A DNA stretch of 5,664 nt from Dysgonamonadaceae bacterium (GCA_031276105.1 JAISNS010000265.1:1-5664); one strand, 5' to 3'. Shown: positions 1 to 5,664, counted from the first letter of the stretch. Made by a program: numbers and translations. The notes: generated by a model not told the origin, from the sequence alone.

Positions 1-83
1 GGCGGCGTCGAGGATTTTTCACAGGAACTGAAAAGAATGATTCCCACACATAAAAGGGAAAAACAACGTTTAATAGTTATCAT
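1..83 (-). CDS. N-terminus of a lipoprotein (partial, runs off the left edge)
   Basis: Read leftward from the ATG whose first base is at 83, the frame stays open for all 27 visible codons. It encodes a classic Bacteroidetes lipoprotein signal: a basic start (MITIKR), a hydrophobic core, then the lipobox LFSSC followed by E-K-S-S. The cysteine at residue 24 would be lipidated after signal peptidase II cleavage, so the mature protein should sit in the cell envelope. A well-formed TAnnTTTG promoter points at this start from 116-150, giving a 5' leader of about 25-30 nt that is very AT-rich with no Shine-Dalgarno sequence, as usual for the phylum. Nothing of the mature domain is visible, so its function cannot be assigned. 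The plus-strand frame over the same bases is also open to a TAA at 85-87, but the signal peptide and promoter favour the leftward reading. Confidence 0.7.
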   Translation of the reverse strand, partial: MITIKRCFSLLCVGIILFSSCEKSSTP

Positions 84-115
84 ATAAATATAATTTTAAT
101 ATAATTAATAAAATG

Positions 116-150
116 CAAAGTTAGCATAAAATTCTCATCTTACACGCAAA
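116..150 (-). promoter_or_regulatory. Bacteroidetes-type promoter of the leftward lipoprotein gene
   Basis: On the minus strand, TTTG (147-150) stands 23 bp before TAACTTTG (116-123), followed by CA. This matches the known Bacteroidetes pattern of a -33 TTTG and a -7 TAnnTTTG. Transcription should start near 108-112. The element shares the words GTGTAA and ATGCTAACTTTGCA with the promoter at 340-373. Confidence 0.75.
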
Positions 151-339
151 CGGATAAAAATTTTGTGGCTCCGGCGCGCCGGCGCTGTCCGAATGGCCTT
201 CAAGGTTGCATTTACTAATTGAACTTACGGGAATATGTATGATTTTTTCGATAGTTGTTTAAATTCAAGGAATTTTGTCAATAAAAAAACTGGAATACGT
301 AAAATTCAGGAATAAGCGGATATAGCGGTATTCTGTCTT
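151..339. other. Spacer between divergent promoters, no gene seen
   Basis: This stretch separates the two divergent promoters. It contains a GC-rich 12-bp perfect palindrome (CCGGCGCGCCGG, 171-182) in otherwise AT-rich DNA. It also has loosely repeated words (ATTCAAGGAA near 266, ATTCAGGAAT near 304). A 26-codon frame (235-315) has no recognisable content and no promoter. I see no RNA gene or convincing terminator. Confidence 0.4.
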
Positions 340-373
340 TTTGTGTGTAATTGGAAATTTAATGCTAACTTTG
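340..373 (+). promoter_or_regulatory. Bacteroidetes-type promoter of the aroK-ald gene
   Basis: TTTG (340-343) lies 22 bp before TAACTTTG (366-373), followed by CA. Both fit the Bacteroidetes -33/-7 consensus. Only three bases separate the final G of the -7 box from the ATG at 377, so transcription would begin at or very near the start codon. The whole element closely resembles the divergent promoter at 116-150, which supports it being real. Confidence 0.75.
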
Positions 374-376
374 CAG

Positions 377-2101
377 ATGAAAAAAATTTTCCTGATTGGT
401 TACATGGGTTCGGGTAAAACAACTATCGGTCAGCGCTTAGCTAAAAAAATAAACCTGCCGTTTATTGATTTGGATGCTTTTATCGAAAACCGTTATCATA
501 AAACCGTTTCCGAACTGTTTGCCGGAAAAGGAGAAACAGAGTTTCGTGAAATGGAAAAAACGATTTTACAGGAAGTGATTCAGTTCGAAAACGTAGTGAT
601 TGCTACGGGAGGAGGGACGCCCTGTTTTTTTGATAATATGACGCTCATGAACGAAGCGGGACTAACGGTTTATCTCAAAGCCGGCGTCGATGAACTGACC
701 GAACGGTTGAATGTGTCAAAAGAAAAACGACCGTTAATCAAAGATAAAAAAACGGAAGAATTGAAAACGTTTATTGCCGAAAATCTTGAAAAACGGGAAC
801 CGTTTTATAATCAGGCTACCTGCATATTCGATGCCGGACAATTGAAAAATTCCAAAGATATTGATGCGATAATTAATTATTTGATAGAATATTTATCTGA
901 AGAAAAAGCGAATATTATGAAAACAACTGCTACACCCAAAGAATTACCGAAAGAAATAAATAACAGGCGTCATTCGTTGCTTATCGGCGTTCCCCGCGAA
1001 AACGTCAAGATCGAAAAGCGACTGGCTTTTACGCCGGAAGCGGTCGATATGATTGTTGATGCCGGTCATCGAATCCTTTTTGAAGAAGGCGCCGGCGCAG
1101 GAATCAATTATTCCGACGCCGTTTATTCCGAATCCGGCGCAGAAATCACCACGAGAGAACGGGTTTTCGATTGCGATTTGATCTTCAAGATAGCGCCGCC
1201 CACGTTGGAAGAAATTGCACGGATGAAGAAAAAAGCCACCGTTTGCAGCATGTTGCAATTGCCGGACATGTCGATAAAAATCATTCATGCGATGGCCGAA
1301 AAATCCATCAATGCCGCCGGTTACGAATTGATGTCGCCCGACGGTTCGACGTTTCCCGTTCGCAATTCCATTTCGGAGATAGAAGGCGCGGCCTCCGTTT
1401 CCGTTGCCTCCGAAATGTTGAGCAACGAAAAAGGAGGGAAAGGCGTCTTGATGGGCGGTATTCCCGGCGTTTCTCCGGTCGAAGTCGCCATTATCGGAGC
1501 CGGCGTAGCCGGAGCTGCCGCCGCCTGCGCAGCCTTGGCGCTGGGCGCTACCGTGAAAGTGTTTGATAACGATATTCGGAAATTACGGCGCTTACAGAAC
1601 GATTTGGGGCATCCGGTTTTCACGTCCGTTTTTCAACCCAACGTTCTGGTCAACACCTTCAAATCGGTCGATGTCGTAATCGGTTGTATGCGTTACATTG
1701 GCGATCCGGTGCGCTATGTGATTTCGAAAGACGTAATCAAAATCATGAAAAAAGGTTCCTTAATCATTGATCTGCGCGTGAATCAAGGCGGATGTTTCGA
1801 AACAACCTGTTTCTTGCCGGCCGGTCATCCGCAGATTTTCGAGAAATACGACGTTCTCCACTATTGCGTTCCCAACCTGAGTTCCCGCGTAGCGCGAACA
1901 ACTTCTATGGCGCTCAGCAATATTTTTACTCCCGTAATTCTTCGCGCAGGCGAAGCGGACGGAATCGCAGGAATCACCCAAAGAGATCCGGTTTTCCGTT
2001 CGGGACTGTACATGTATGCCGGAAAACCGGTGAATACTTACGTCGCAAAGTATTTTAACCTTCCGGCCAATGATATCGGCTTGTATTTATCGGCCTTTTA
2101 G
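377..2101 (+). CDS. aroK-ald: Shikimate kinase / alanine-dehydrogenase-like fusion protein
   Basis: One frame of 574 codons from ATG 377 carries two enzymes end to end. Residues 1 to about 178 are shikimate kinase (ATP-dependent 3-phosphorylation of shikimate in the chorismate pathway): P-loop GYMGSGKT (8-15), D31/D33, the FR arginine R57, GGG 78-80, lid Arg in RPL (R118) and KRE arginine R140. Residues from about 181 to 574 form an Ald/PNT-family dehydrogenase (alanine to pyruvate plus ammonia, NAD-dependent): IGVPRE (203-208), lysine in FKIAPP (K271), Rossmann motif GAGVAG (374-379) with D397 ending the next strand, then QGGCFET and CVPN (497-500). Each half has full family length and both are expected in the cytoplasm. 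There is no stop codon and hardly any linker. An internal ATG at 917 begins the second half and could also serve as a start. A TTG at 341 extends the frame but overlaps the -33 box, so I prefer 377. In the dehydrogenase, the usual catalytic His is Gln (294) and the usual Asp before QGGC is Asn (469). Confidence 0.88.
   Translation: MKKIFLIGYMGSGKTTIGQRLAKKINLPFIDLDAFIENRYHKTVSELFAGKGETEFREMEKTILQEVIQFENVVIATGGGTPCFFDNMTLMNEAGLTVYLKAGVDELTERLNVSKEKRPLIKDKKTEELKTFIAENLEKREPFYNQATCIFDAGQLKNSKDIDAIINYLIEYLSEEKANIMKTTATPKELPKEINNRRHSLLIGVPRENVKIEKRLAFTPEAVDMIVDAGHRILFEEGAGAGINYSDAVYSESGAEITTRERVFDCDLIFKIAPPTLEEIARMKKKATVCSMLQLPDMSIKIIHAMAEKSINAAGYELMSPDGSTFPVRNSISEIEGAASVSVASEMLSNEKGGKGVLMGGIPGVSPVEVAIIGAGVAGAAAACAALALGATVKVFDNDIRKLRRLQNDLGHPVFTSVFQPNVLVNTFKSVDVVIGCMRYIGDPVRYVISKDVIKIMKKGSLIIDLRVNQGGCFETTCFLPAGHPQIFEKYDVLHYCVPNLSSRVARTTSMALSNIFTPVILRAGEADGIAGITQRDPVFRSGLYMYAGKPVNTYVAKYFNLPANDIGLYLSAF
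887..919 (+). other. Kinase-dehydrogenase junction with internal ATG
   Basis: The kinase half ends around the residues I-E-Y-L-S-E-E-K, and the dehydrogenase half would begin at Met 181 (ATG 917-919) followed by KTTATPKEL. Several codons just before this ATG (GAA, GAA, AAA) are one substitution away from TAA. The fusion could therefore come from loss of a single stop codon between two formerly adjacent genes. The purine-rich stretch GAAGAAAAAG at 899-908 could allow separate initiation at 917, but Bacteroidetes rarely rely on such sites. Confidence 0.55.
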
Positions 2102-2123
2102 TAAATTTCCACACGTTAAAACG

Positions 2124-2312
2124 CGCGGTTAATAAAGTGTCGCCCCTGCGGGGCTGGGCGACGAGAGAGGCTTGCTGTAACCGGAAGCTAAAGCATCCGG
2201 TTAAGTTAATAGAGTATCGCCCCTGCGGGGCTTGCCGATGCAAACGATCTGCTTGTTGCCTGTGAAGCCCCGCCGGGGCGACACTTTATTAACCGCGTGC
2301 TTTAGCTTACAG
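2124..2312. repeat. Three-copy REP-like intergenic repeat between convergent genes
   Basis: The 258-bp gap between the convergent ends of aroK-ald and yraN is filled by copies of one unit with the core GTCGCCCCTGCGGGGCT. Copy 1 (plus, 2124-2155) and copy 3 (minus, 2266-2297) form an inverted pair of 32 bp with a single mismatch. Copy 2 (plus, core 2206-2232) differs from copy 1 at two positions over 27 bp. Copies 2 and 3 also share an outer flank, CTGTAA...AGCTAAAGCA (copy 2 from 2175, copy 3 to 2312), with a 5-6 bp insertion in copy 2. Each core is itself a short GC hairpin (CCCC-TGC-GGGG). A transcript could fold into a long stem, so the cluster may stop transcription from both sides, but no T-run marks a standard terminator. 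No coding sequence is seen here. Confidence 0.85.
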
Positions 2313-2359
2313 AGGAAAGCCTTCTCCGGCGTTTCAAAAAGAGATTTAGCCGAAAAATG

Positions 2360-2737
2360 CTACCGCCGGTATGTATTTAGCGGAGGATAAAAAGCATCTT
2401 CTATGTGATCAATCTCGAAAGGAGGAGCATGACCGATTACCGAAATAATATCAAAACGGACAGGTAAATCTATATTAAACAACTTGATATAAATATCCGT
2501 AGCAGAAACAATATGATTGATTTTTCTGTTTGTAACGGCATCTTCCGGGTCGGAATAGGAATTATTCGAACGGGTTTTTACTTCAATAATCACCAATTCC
2601 TCTTCCGTACAGGCAACAATATCTATTTCATAGCTTCCTCGCCGCCAATTGCGATGCAGAATTTGGTATCCTCGCCCTTGTAAATATTCAATGGCGATGT
2701 CTTCGCCTGTTTTTCCCAATACATTATGTAGCGCCAT
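2360..2737 (-). CDS. yraN: YraN / UPF0102 family endonuclease-like protein
   Basis: This 125-residue protein has the complete UPF0102 pattern: an N-terminal helix with G8, G11-E12 and Y18-L19, then RNWR (29-32), EID (37-39) and EVKTR (52-56), followed by the D-P-E-D segment and R71-K72. The spaced E/EID/EVK residues match the PD-(D/E)xK nuclease-like fold known for the family. No biochemical role is firmly established; a link to DNA processing or Holliday junctions is suggested for some members. Length is normal for the family and the protein should be cytoplasmic. It lies alone, convergent with aroK-ald and divergent from the fucosidase. The start is supported by a TAACTTTG box 16 bp upstream on the same strand, which leaves a leader of roughly 10 nt. 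Confidence 0.93.
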   Translation of the reverse strand: MALHNVLGKTGEDIAIEYLQGRGYQILHRNWRRGSYEIDIVACTEEELVIIEVKTRSNNSYSDPEDAVTNRKINHIVSATDIYIKLFNIDLPVRFDIISVIGHAPPFEIDHIEDAFYPPLNTYRR

Positions 2738-2753
2738 AGTTAAAAATTTTTTA

Positions 2754-2761
2754 CAAAGTTA
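2754..2761 (-). promoter_or_regulatory. -7 promoter box of yraN
   Basis: On the minus strand this reads TAACTTTG, the Bacteroidetes -7 box, preceded by AATGC. The 19-base word AAATTTAATGCTAACTTTG is shared exactly with the aroK-ald promoter region at 355-373. A matching -33 TTTG at the usual spacing is not obvious. Confidence 0.6.
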
Positions 2762-2855
2762 GCATTAAATTTTCACAATAGCTACCACTTACCGGAAAAT
2801 TGAAAATAAACCTGATACATAGAGGATTCCACCTGTCTCAAAATAATAAATATAA

Positions 2856-2875
2856 AATATGTTCTATAACATATT
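2856..2875. promoter_or_regulatory. Near-perfect palindrome upstream of the fucosidase promoter (possible operator)
   Basis: AATATGTTCTATAACATATT is an inverted repeat broken only near its centre. Its counterpart at 4689-4708 is perfect. The centre lies about 45 bp before the middle of the -7 box, a usual place for a transcription activator. Which protein might bind is unknown. Confidence 0.45.
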
Positions 2876-2906
2876 AAATAAGTGTACAAGTTTTAATTTT
2901 AGTACT

Positions 2907-2914
2907 TACATTTG
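2907..2914 (+). promoter_or_regulatory. -7 promoter box of the fucosidase gene
   Basis: TACATTTG followed by C fits the Bacteroidetes -7 consensus. No good TTTG is found at the -33 distance, which would fit a promoter that depends on an activator. Initiation near 2919-2922 would give a leader of about 180 nt before the ATG at 3102. Confidence 0.6.
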
Positions 2915-2925
2915 CAAAAGTTTAG

Positions 2926-2944
2926 AAGTGTATGCAAAACACTT
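2926..2944 (+). other. Short hairpin at the predicted 5' end of the fucosidase mRNA
   Basis: AAGTGT and ACACTT form a 6-bp stem around a 7-nt loop, very close to the predicted transcription start. The same stem and loop length occur at 4759-4777, while the loop sequence differs. This suggests structure is kept more than sequence. A 5' stem-loop of this kind could stabilise the mRNA. Confidence 0.4.
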
Positions 2945-3101
2945 TTGTGCCTATAAGTCTTGCAGATACTGTTAAACGCTGAAAAGTAAAAGAGAGGAAG
3001 CAGAAAGCAGATACAAAAAAACGAAAAAAATAAAAAATAAATCATATATCTAAATCTCAGAGGAACTGTACGCGAATATATCTAAATAAAAAAACTGCAA
3101 A

Positions 3102-4655
3102 ATGAAAACATTAAAAACTAAGGGTTGGCTATTTGCCATCATCAGTATCCCGCTGTTTATCAGTTGTAATTCGAAAAACGTAATTAACATTGACTCGGTA
3201 AAATCGCCGAAAGGAACGGAGGTTTTTCAACCGGATTGGAGCAATATTGCACAAAATTATCAATTCCCCGAATGGTTTGTTGACGCCAAATTCGGAATTT
3301 TTATCCACTGGGGTGTATATTCCGTTCCTGCCTTTGGAACAGTATGGTATCCGCGGGAGATGTACCAAAAAGATTACCGCGAATACAATCATCATCGCGC
3401 TACTTACGGTGAGCATACTAAATTCGGTTACAAGGATTTTATCCCGATGTTTAAAGCCGAAAAGTTTGACGCCGCTCAGTGGGCTGCATTATTCAAAAAA
3501 GCCGGAGCTAAATATGTCGTTCCCGTTGCCGAACATCACGACGGTTTTGCGATGTACGACAGCGATTTGAATGATTGGAACGCTGTGAAAAAAGGTCCGA
3601 AAAAAGATATTATCGGACTCTTGAAGCAGGCAGTAGAAAACGAAGGACTTGTATTCGGACTTTCGACCCACCGCGCTGAAAATGCGTGGTTTTTTAGCGG
3701 TGGAATGGAATTTCCTTCGGATGTGCAAGATACGACTATCACGCTGTACGGACGCCGGTTGCCGTACGAAACATATACCGAAGATTTTGCAAAAGAGTGG
3801 TTGGCGCATACTTACGAATTGATTAACAAATACGAACCGAAATTGATATGGTTCGATTGGACGGTTAACAATCCTGTTCTGATGCCTTATTTCAACAAAT
3901 TTTTGGCATACTATTATAATAATGCACTGGATTGGGGTACGGGTGTGGTTGTAAACACGAAACAGGGATATCCGACAAATATACAGGTGTGGGACATCGA
4001 ACGCGGCAAATCGGATAAATTGATGAAATTCCCCTGGCAAACAGATACTTCTATCGGTAAACATTCATGGTCGTATGTTGACGGCGAAGAAAACAAAACT
4101 CCCGAACAAATTGTACACGATTTGGTTGATATTGTGAGCAAAAACGGCGCTTTATTGCTGAATATCGGCCCGAAAGCCGACGGTACGATTACCGATGAAC
4201 AAACAGCGGTTTTACTTGCGATTGGCGAATGGTTGAACGTTAACGGCGAGGCTATTTACGGCACACGTTGTTGGAAAAAATTCGGAGAAGGTGAAACCGA
4301 ATCGACAAAAGGCTCATTTACAGACAATACCGCTACGACATACACCATACAGGATATTCGTTTTACGACAAAAGAAAATGATTTCTACGCCATTGTGCTG
4401 AAATGGGGCGAAGAAACTGTAATCAAATCATTGAACAGTGAAGCGATTGCCGATGCCAAAATATTGAATATACAAATGTTAGGCTCAGACGAAAAAATCG
4501 TGTGGACACAAACCGGCGAGGGACTCAAATTATCGTTCCCAAAATCAAAGCCATGCAATTTTGCATATTCTTTTAAAATCACTTTTGACAAAAAAGTAGG
4601 CGAACATCTTGAATCGGAGGCTTCCGACGAAGTATTAAAGCATGTAATACTTTAG
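3102..4655 (+). CDS. GH29 alpha-L-fucosidase, lipoprotein
   Basis: This 517-residue glycoside hydrolase should release terminal L-fucose from glycans by the retaining mechanism known for GH29. Residues 1-22 form a lipoprotein signal with lipobox LFISC (Cys22), so the enzyme is probably membrane-anchored in the periplasm or at the cell surface. The catalytic barrel carries the family landmarks: FGIFIHWG (64-71), EHHDGFAMY (144-152), STHRAEN (188-194), LIWFD with probable nucleophile Asp252, and DTSIG (315-319) followed by SWSY (322-325). It ends with NGALLLNIGP (348-357). Glu300 in WDIER is a candidate acid/base, but this position varies within GH29 and I am not sure. From about 390 to 495 lies the usual C-terminal beta-sandwich. 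Length is normal for the family. The ATG at 3102 follows an A-rich leader without Shine-Dalgarno and gives a complete signal peptide. The gene is flanked by direct repeats, and its stop codon overlaps the start of the second copy. No SusC/SusD pair lies in the window. Confidence 0.95.
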   Translation: MKTLKTKGWLFAIISIPLFISCNSKNVINIDSVKSPKGTEVFQPDWSNIAQNYQFPEWFVDAKFGIFIHWGVYSVPAFGTVWYPREMYQKDYREYNHHRATYGEHTKFGYKDFIPMFKAEKFDAAQWAALFKKAGAKYVVPVAEHHDGFAMYDSDLNDWNAVKKGPKKDIIGLLKQAVENEGLVFGLSTHRAENAWFFSGGMEFPSDVQDTTITLYGRRLPYETYTEDFAKEWLAHTYELINKYEPKLIWFDWTVNNPVLMPYFNKFLAYYYNNALDWGTGVVVNTKQGYPTNIQVWDIERGKSDKLMKFPWQTDTSIGKHSWSYVDGEENKTPEQIVHDLVDIVSKNGALLLNIGPKADGTITDEQTAVLLAIGEWLNVNGEAIYGTRCWKKFGEGETESTKGSFTDNTATTYTIQDIRFTTKENDFYAIVLKWGEETVIKSLNSEAIADAKILNIQMLGSDEKIVWTQTGEGLKLSFPKSKPCNFAYSFKITFDKKVGEHLESEASDEVLKHVIL

Positions 4656-4688
4656 AGGATTTCACCTGTATCAAAATAATAAATATAA

Positions 4689-4708
4689 AATATGTTATAT
4701 AACATATT
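4689..4708. promoter_or_regulatory. Perfect 20-bp palindrome in the downstream repeat copy
   Basis: AATATGTTATATAACATATT equals its own reverse complement. It differs by one base from the matching site at 2856-2875 and sits at the same distance from the -7 box. A dimeric regulator site is the simplest reading; an AT-rich cruciform is also possible. Confidence 0.5.
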
Positions 4709-4739
4709 AAATAAGTGTACAAATCTTGATTAGAGTGCT

Positions 4740-4747
4740 TATATTTG
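4740..4747 (+). promoter_or_regulatory. -7 promoter box in the downstream repeat copy
   Basis: TATATTTG followed by C fits TAnnTTTG and is the counterpart of the box at 2907-2914. As there, no good -33 TTTG is found at the usual spacing. The hairpin at 4759-4777 follows. Confidence 0.5.
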
Positions 4748-4933
4748 CAAAAAATTATAAGTGTGTTAAAAACACTTTTGCGCCTGTAAGTCTTGCAGAT
4801 ACTGCTGAAAAGCAAAACAGGGGAAGCAGAAAGCAGGTACAAAAAAACGAAAAAACGAAAAAAAATAAAAAGTAAATCATAGCTCTAATGTCAATGGTAA
4901 CAACTATTTCAAATAATTATCTTTTATCTATTT

Positions 4934-4958
4934 TTAACCTCCAAAATTTGGAGGTTAA
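4934..4958. repeat. 25-nt perfect palindrome with a one-base centre
   Basis: Two 12-base arms (TTAACCTCCAAA and TTTGGAGGTTAA) surround a single central A. It lies 12 bp before the AG microsatellite. No T-run follows on either strand, so it is not a standard terminator. It may be a protein-binding site or the edge of a dispersed element that includes the microsatellite. Confidence 0.7.
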
Positions 4959-4969
4959 CCGATATTTCT

Positions 4970-5173
<204 letters not shown>

Positions 5174-5664
5174 ATGAAAACAAATAACCTGACTGTATTG
5201 AAAAATGGGGATTATCGCCAGGCGGAGGCTGTTGCATATCTTCACACTGCTTTTGAAAAAGGATATCGCAGTTTCGCTCATGTAAAACAGGACAGCGACT
5301 TGGACAATATCAGAAATACGCCTGAATTTATCGAACTGATTAAAGAATGGTCGAATAAAACGAAGACTGTCTCAACAGAAGAACCTCAAGCATCGCAACA
5401 GGTGGAAACAAAAAAGTATGTCATCAAAACGAAACCCTTACGGTCGGGTGTATATGAAATCCCCTGTACGGTGAATGATTTACCGCTTAAATTTATCTTC
5501 GACACGGGCGCCGCCGACATCACCATATCGTCGTTGGATGCAGCCTTTATGTTGAAAAACAACTATCTGACCGAGTATGATTTTAGAAATAAACAAAACT
5601 ACCGCACTGCTTCGGGCGATATAGCCGAAGGTACGAAAATACGTTTGCGGAAAGTGAAAATCGG
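5174..5664 (+). CDS. Retropepsin-like aspartic protease (partial, runs off the right edge)
   Basis: The visible 163 codons start at ATG 5174, six bases after an in-frame TAG at 5168. Residues about 12-60 resemble the last part of a TPR-like module seen before bacterial retropepsin domains (AYLHTAFEKGYRSFAHV, then DLDNIRNTPEF). A polar linker follows (about 61-80), and then the protease domain, with the catalytic motif FDTGA (109-113; Asp110) and downstream ITISS. Single DTGA domains of this family act as dimers, as in retroviral proteases, with each chain giving one Asp. No signal peptide is visible, and the protein starts abruptly next to the TPR-like segment. Many relatives have more N-terminal sequence, so the 5' part may be missing. 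The remainder lies beyond the window. The protease class is clear; its substrate is unknown. Confidence 0.8.
   Translation, partial: MKTNNLTVLKNGDYRQAEAVAYLHTAFEKGYRSFAHVKQDSDLDNIRNTPEFIELIKEWSNKTKTVSTEEPQASQQVETKKYVIKTKPLRSGVYEIPCTVNDLPLKFIFDTGAADITISSLDAAFMLKNNYLTEYDFRNKQNYRTASGDIAEGTKIRLRKVKI

Larger units (their letters stand above)
2821..3053 (+). repeat. Direct repeat, upstream copy: promoter-leader unit of the fucosidase
   Basis: This 233-bp stretch recurs downstream of the fucosidase at 4654-4888 in the same orientation. The first 69 bp differ at only three positions. The next 17 bp diverge strongly, and the following 65 bp, from the -7 box onward, differ at nine. The rest aligns with small insertions, including an extra TTAAACG here. 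It holds an upstream palindrome, a -7 promoter box, a short hairpin and an A-rich leader, so it looks like a regulatory unit rather than an insertion sequence. No frame inside it looks coding. Confidence 0.88.
4654..4888 (+). repeat. Direct repeat, downstream copy: duplicated promoter-leader unit
   Basis: This is the second copy of the 2821-3053 unit. It begins inside the fucosidase stop codon (TAG, 4653-4655) and ends after CTAA at 4888. It keeps the palindrome, a -7 box, the hairpin and the A-rich tail. No clear gene starts at the place matching the fucosidase ATG: the next sequence is a palindrome and an AG microsatellite, and the next credible gene starts 285 bp later. The copy could be an orphan promoter or drive that gene with a long leader. 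Confidence 0.88.

Noticed and set aside
1..87. Plus-strand frame ending in TAA at 85-87, possible C-terminus of a rightward gene
   Set aside because: The minus strand of the same bases gives a lipoprotein signal peptide with a lipobox and has a good promoter at the right distance. The plus reading matches nothing I recognise.
235..315. Small plus-strand frame of 26 codons
   Set aside because: No recognisable motif, promoter or conserved feature; a chance frame in AT-rich spacer.
341..376. TTG start for the kinase-dehydrogenase gene
   Set aside because: It would add 12 residues absent from shikimate kinases, and the TTG is part of the -33 promoter box. The ATG at 377 starts right at the family N-terminus.
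2124..2312. CRISPR array
   Set aside because: The copies are few, of mixed orientation and unevenly spaced, and each contains its own GC hairpin. There are no spacers of regular length and no cas genes.
3489..4064. Long minus-strand frame inside the fucosidase gene
   Set aside because: It is antisense to a clear GH29 enzyme, has no recognisable domain or promoter, and is explained by codon bias on the plus strand.
2821..4888. Invertible promoter or composite transposon around the fucosidase
   Set aside because: The flanking units are direct, not inverted, and contain no transposase or recombinase frame. Inversion is therefore not possible between them and there is no sign of an insertion sequence.

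Overview
This window looks like a stretch of Bacteroidetes (most likely Bacteroidales) chromosome. The evidence is promoters of the TAnnTTTG type, no Shine-Dalgarno sequences before starts, A-rich leaders, two short lipoprotein signal peptides ending in an SC lipobox, and a secreted GH29 fucosidase typical of glycan-degrading gut members. The genus cannot be fixed from the sequence alone.

Layout, left to right. (1) The left edge holds the first 27 codons of a leftward lipoprotein gene with its own promoter (116-150). (2) After a short spacer, a rightward gene (377-2101) encodes shikimate kinase joined in frame to an alanine-dehydrogenase-like enzyme, with no stop codon between them. Its promoter is nearly identical to that of the divergent lipoprotein gene and lies so close to the ATG that the mRNA may be leaderless. 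(3) A gene-free stretch between convergent gene ends (2102-2359) holds three copies of a REP-like GC-rich repeat, two of them forming a 32-bp inverted pair. (4) A leftward yraN/UPF0102 gene (2360-2737) follows. (5) A rightward lipoprotein GH29 alpha-L-fucosidase (3102-4655) is flanked by two direct copies of a roughly 235-bp promoter-leader unit (2821-3053 and 4654-4888). (6) Downstream of the second copy lie a 25-nt palindrome and an (AG)38 microsatellite. (7) The right edge holds the start of a retropepsin-like aspartic protease (5174 to the end), which may have lost its 5' part.

The genes do not form one pathway. The left half is core metabolism (aromatic amino acid synthesis, alanine/pyruvate chemistry) and a conserved housekeeping protein. 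The right half is accessory: a glycan-degrading lipoprotein in a duplicated regulatory frame, then a hypervariable-looking repeat next to a protease gene. The points most worth following up are the in-frame kinase-dehydrogenase fusion, the duplicated promoter-leader around the fucosidase, and the long dinucleotide repeat. I did not find a complete, clearly new multi-gene system.
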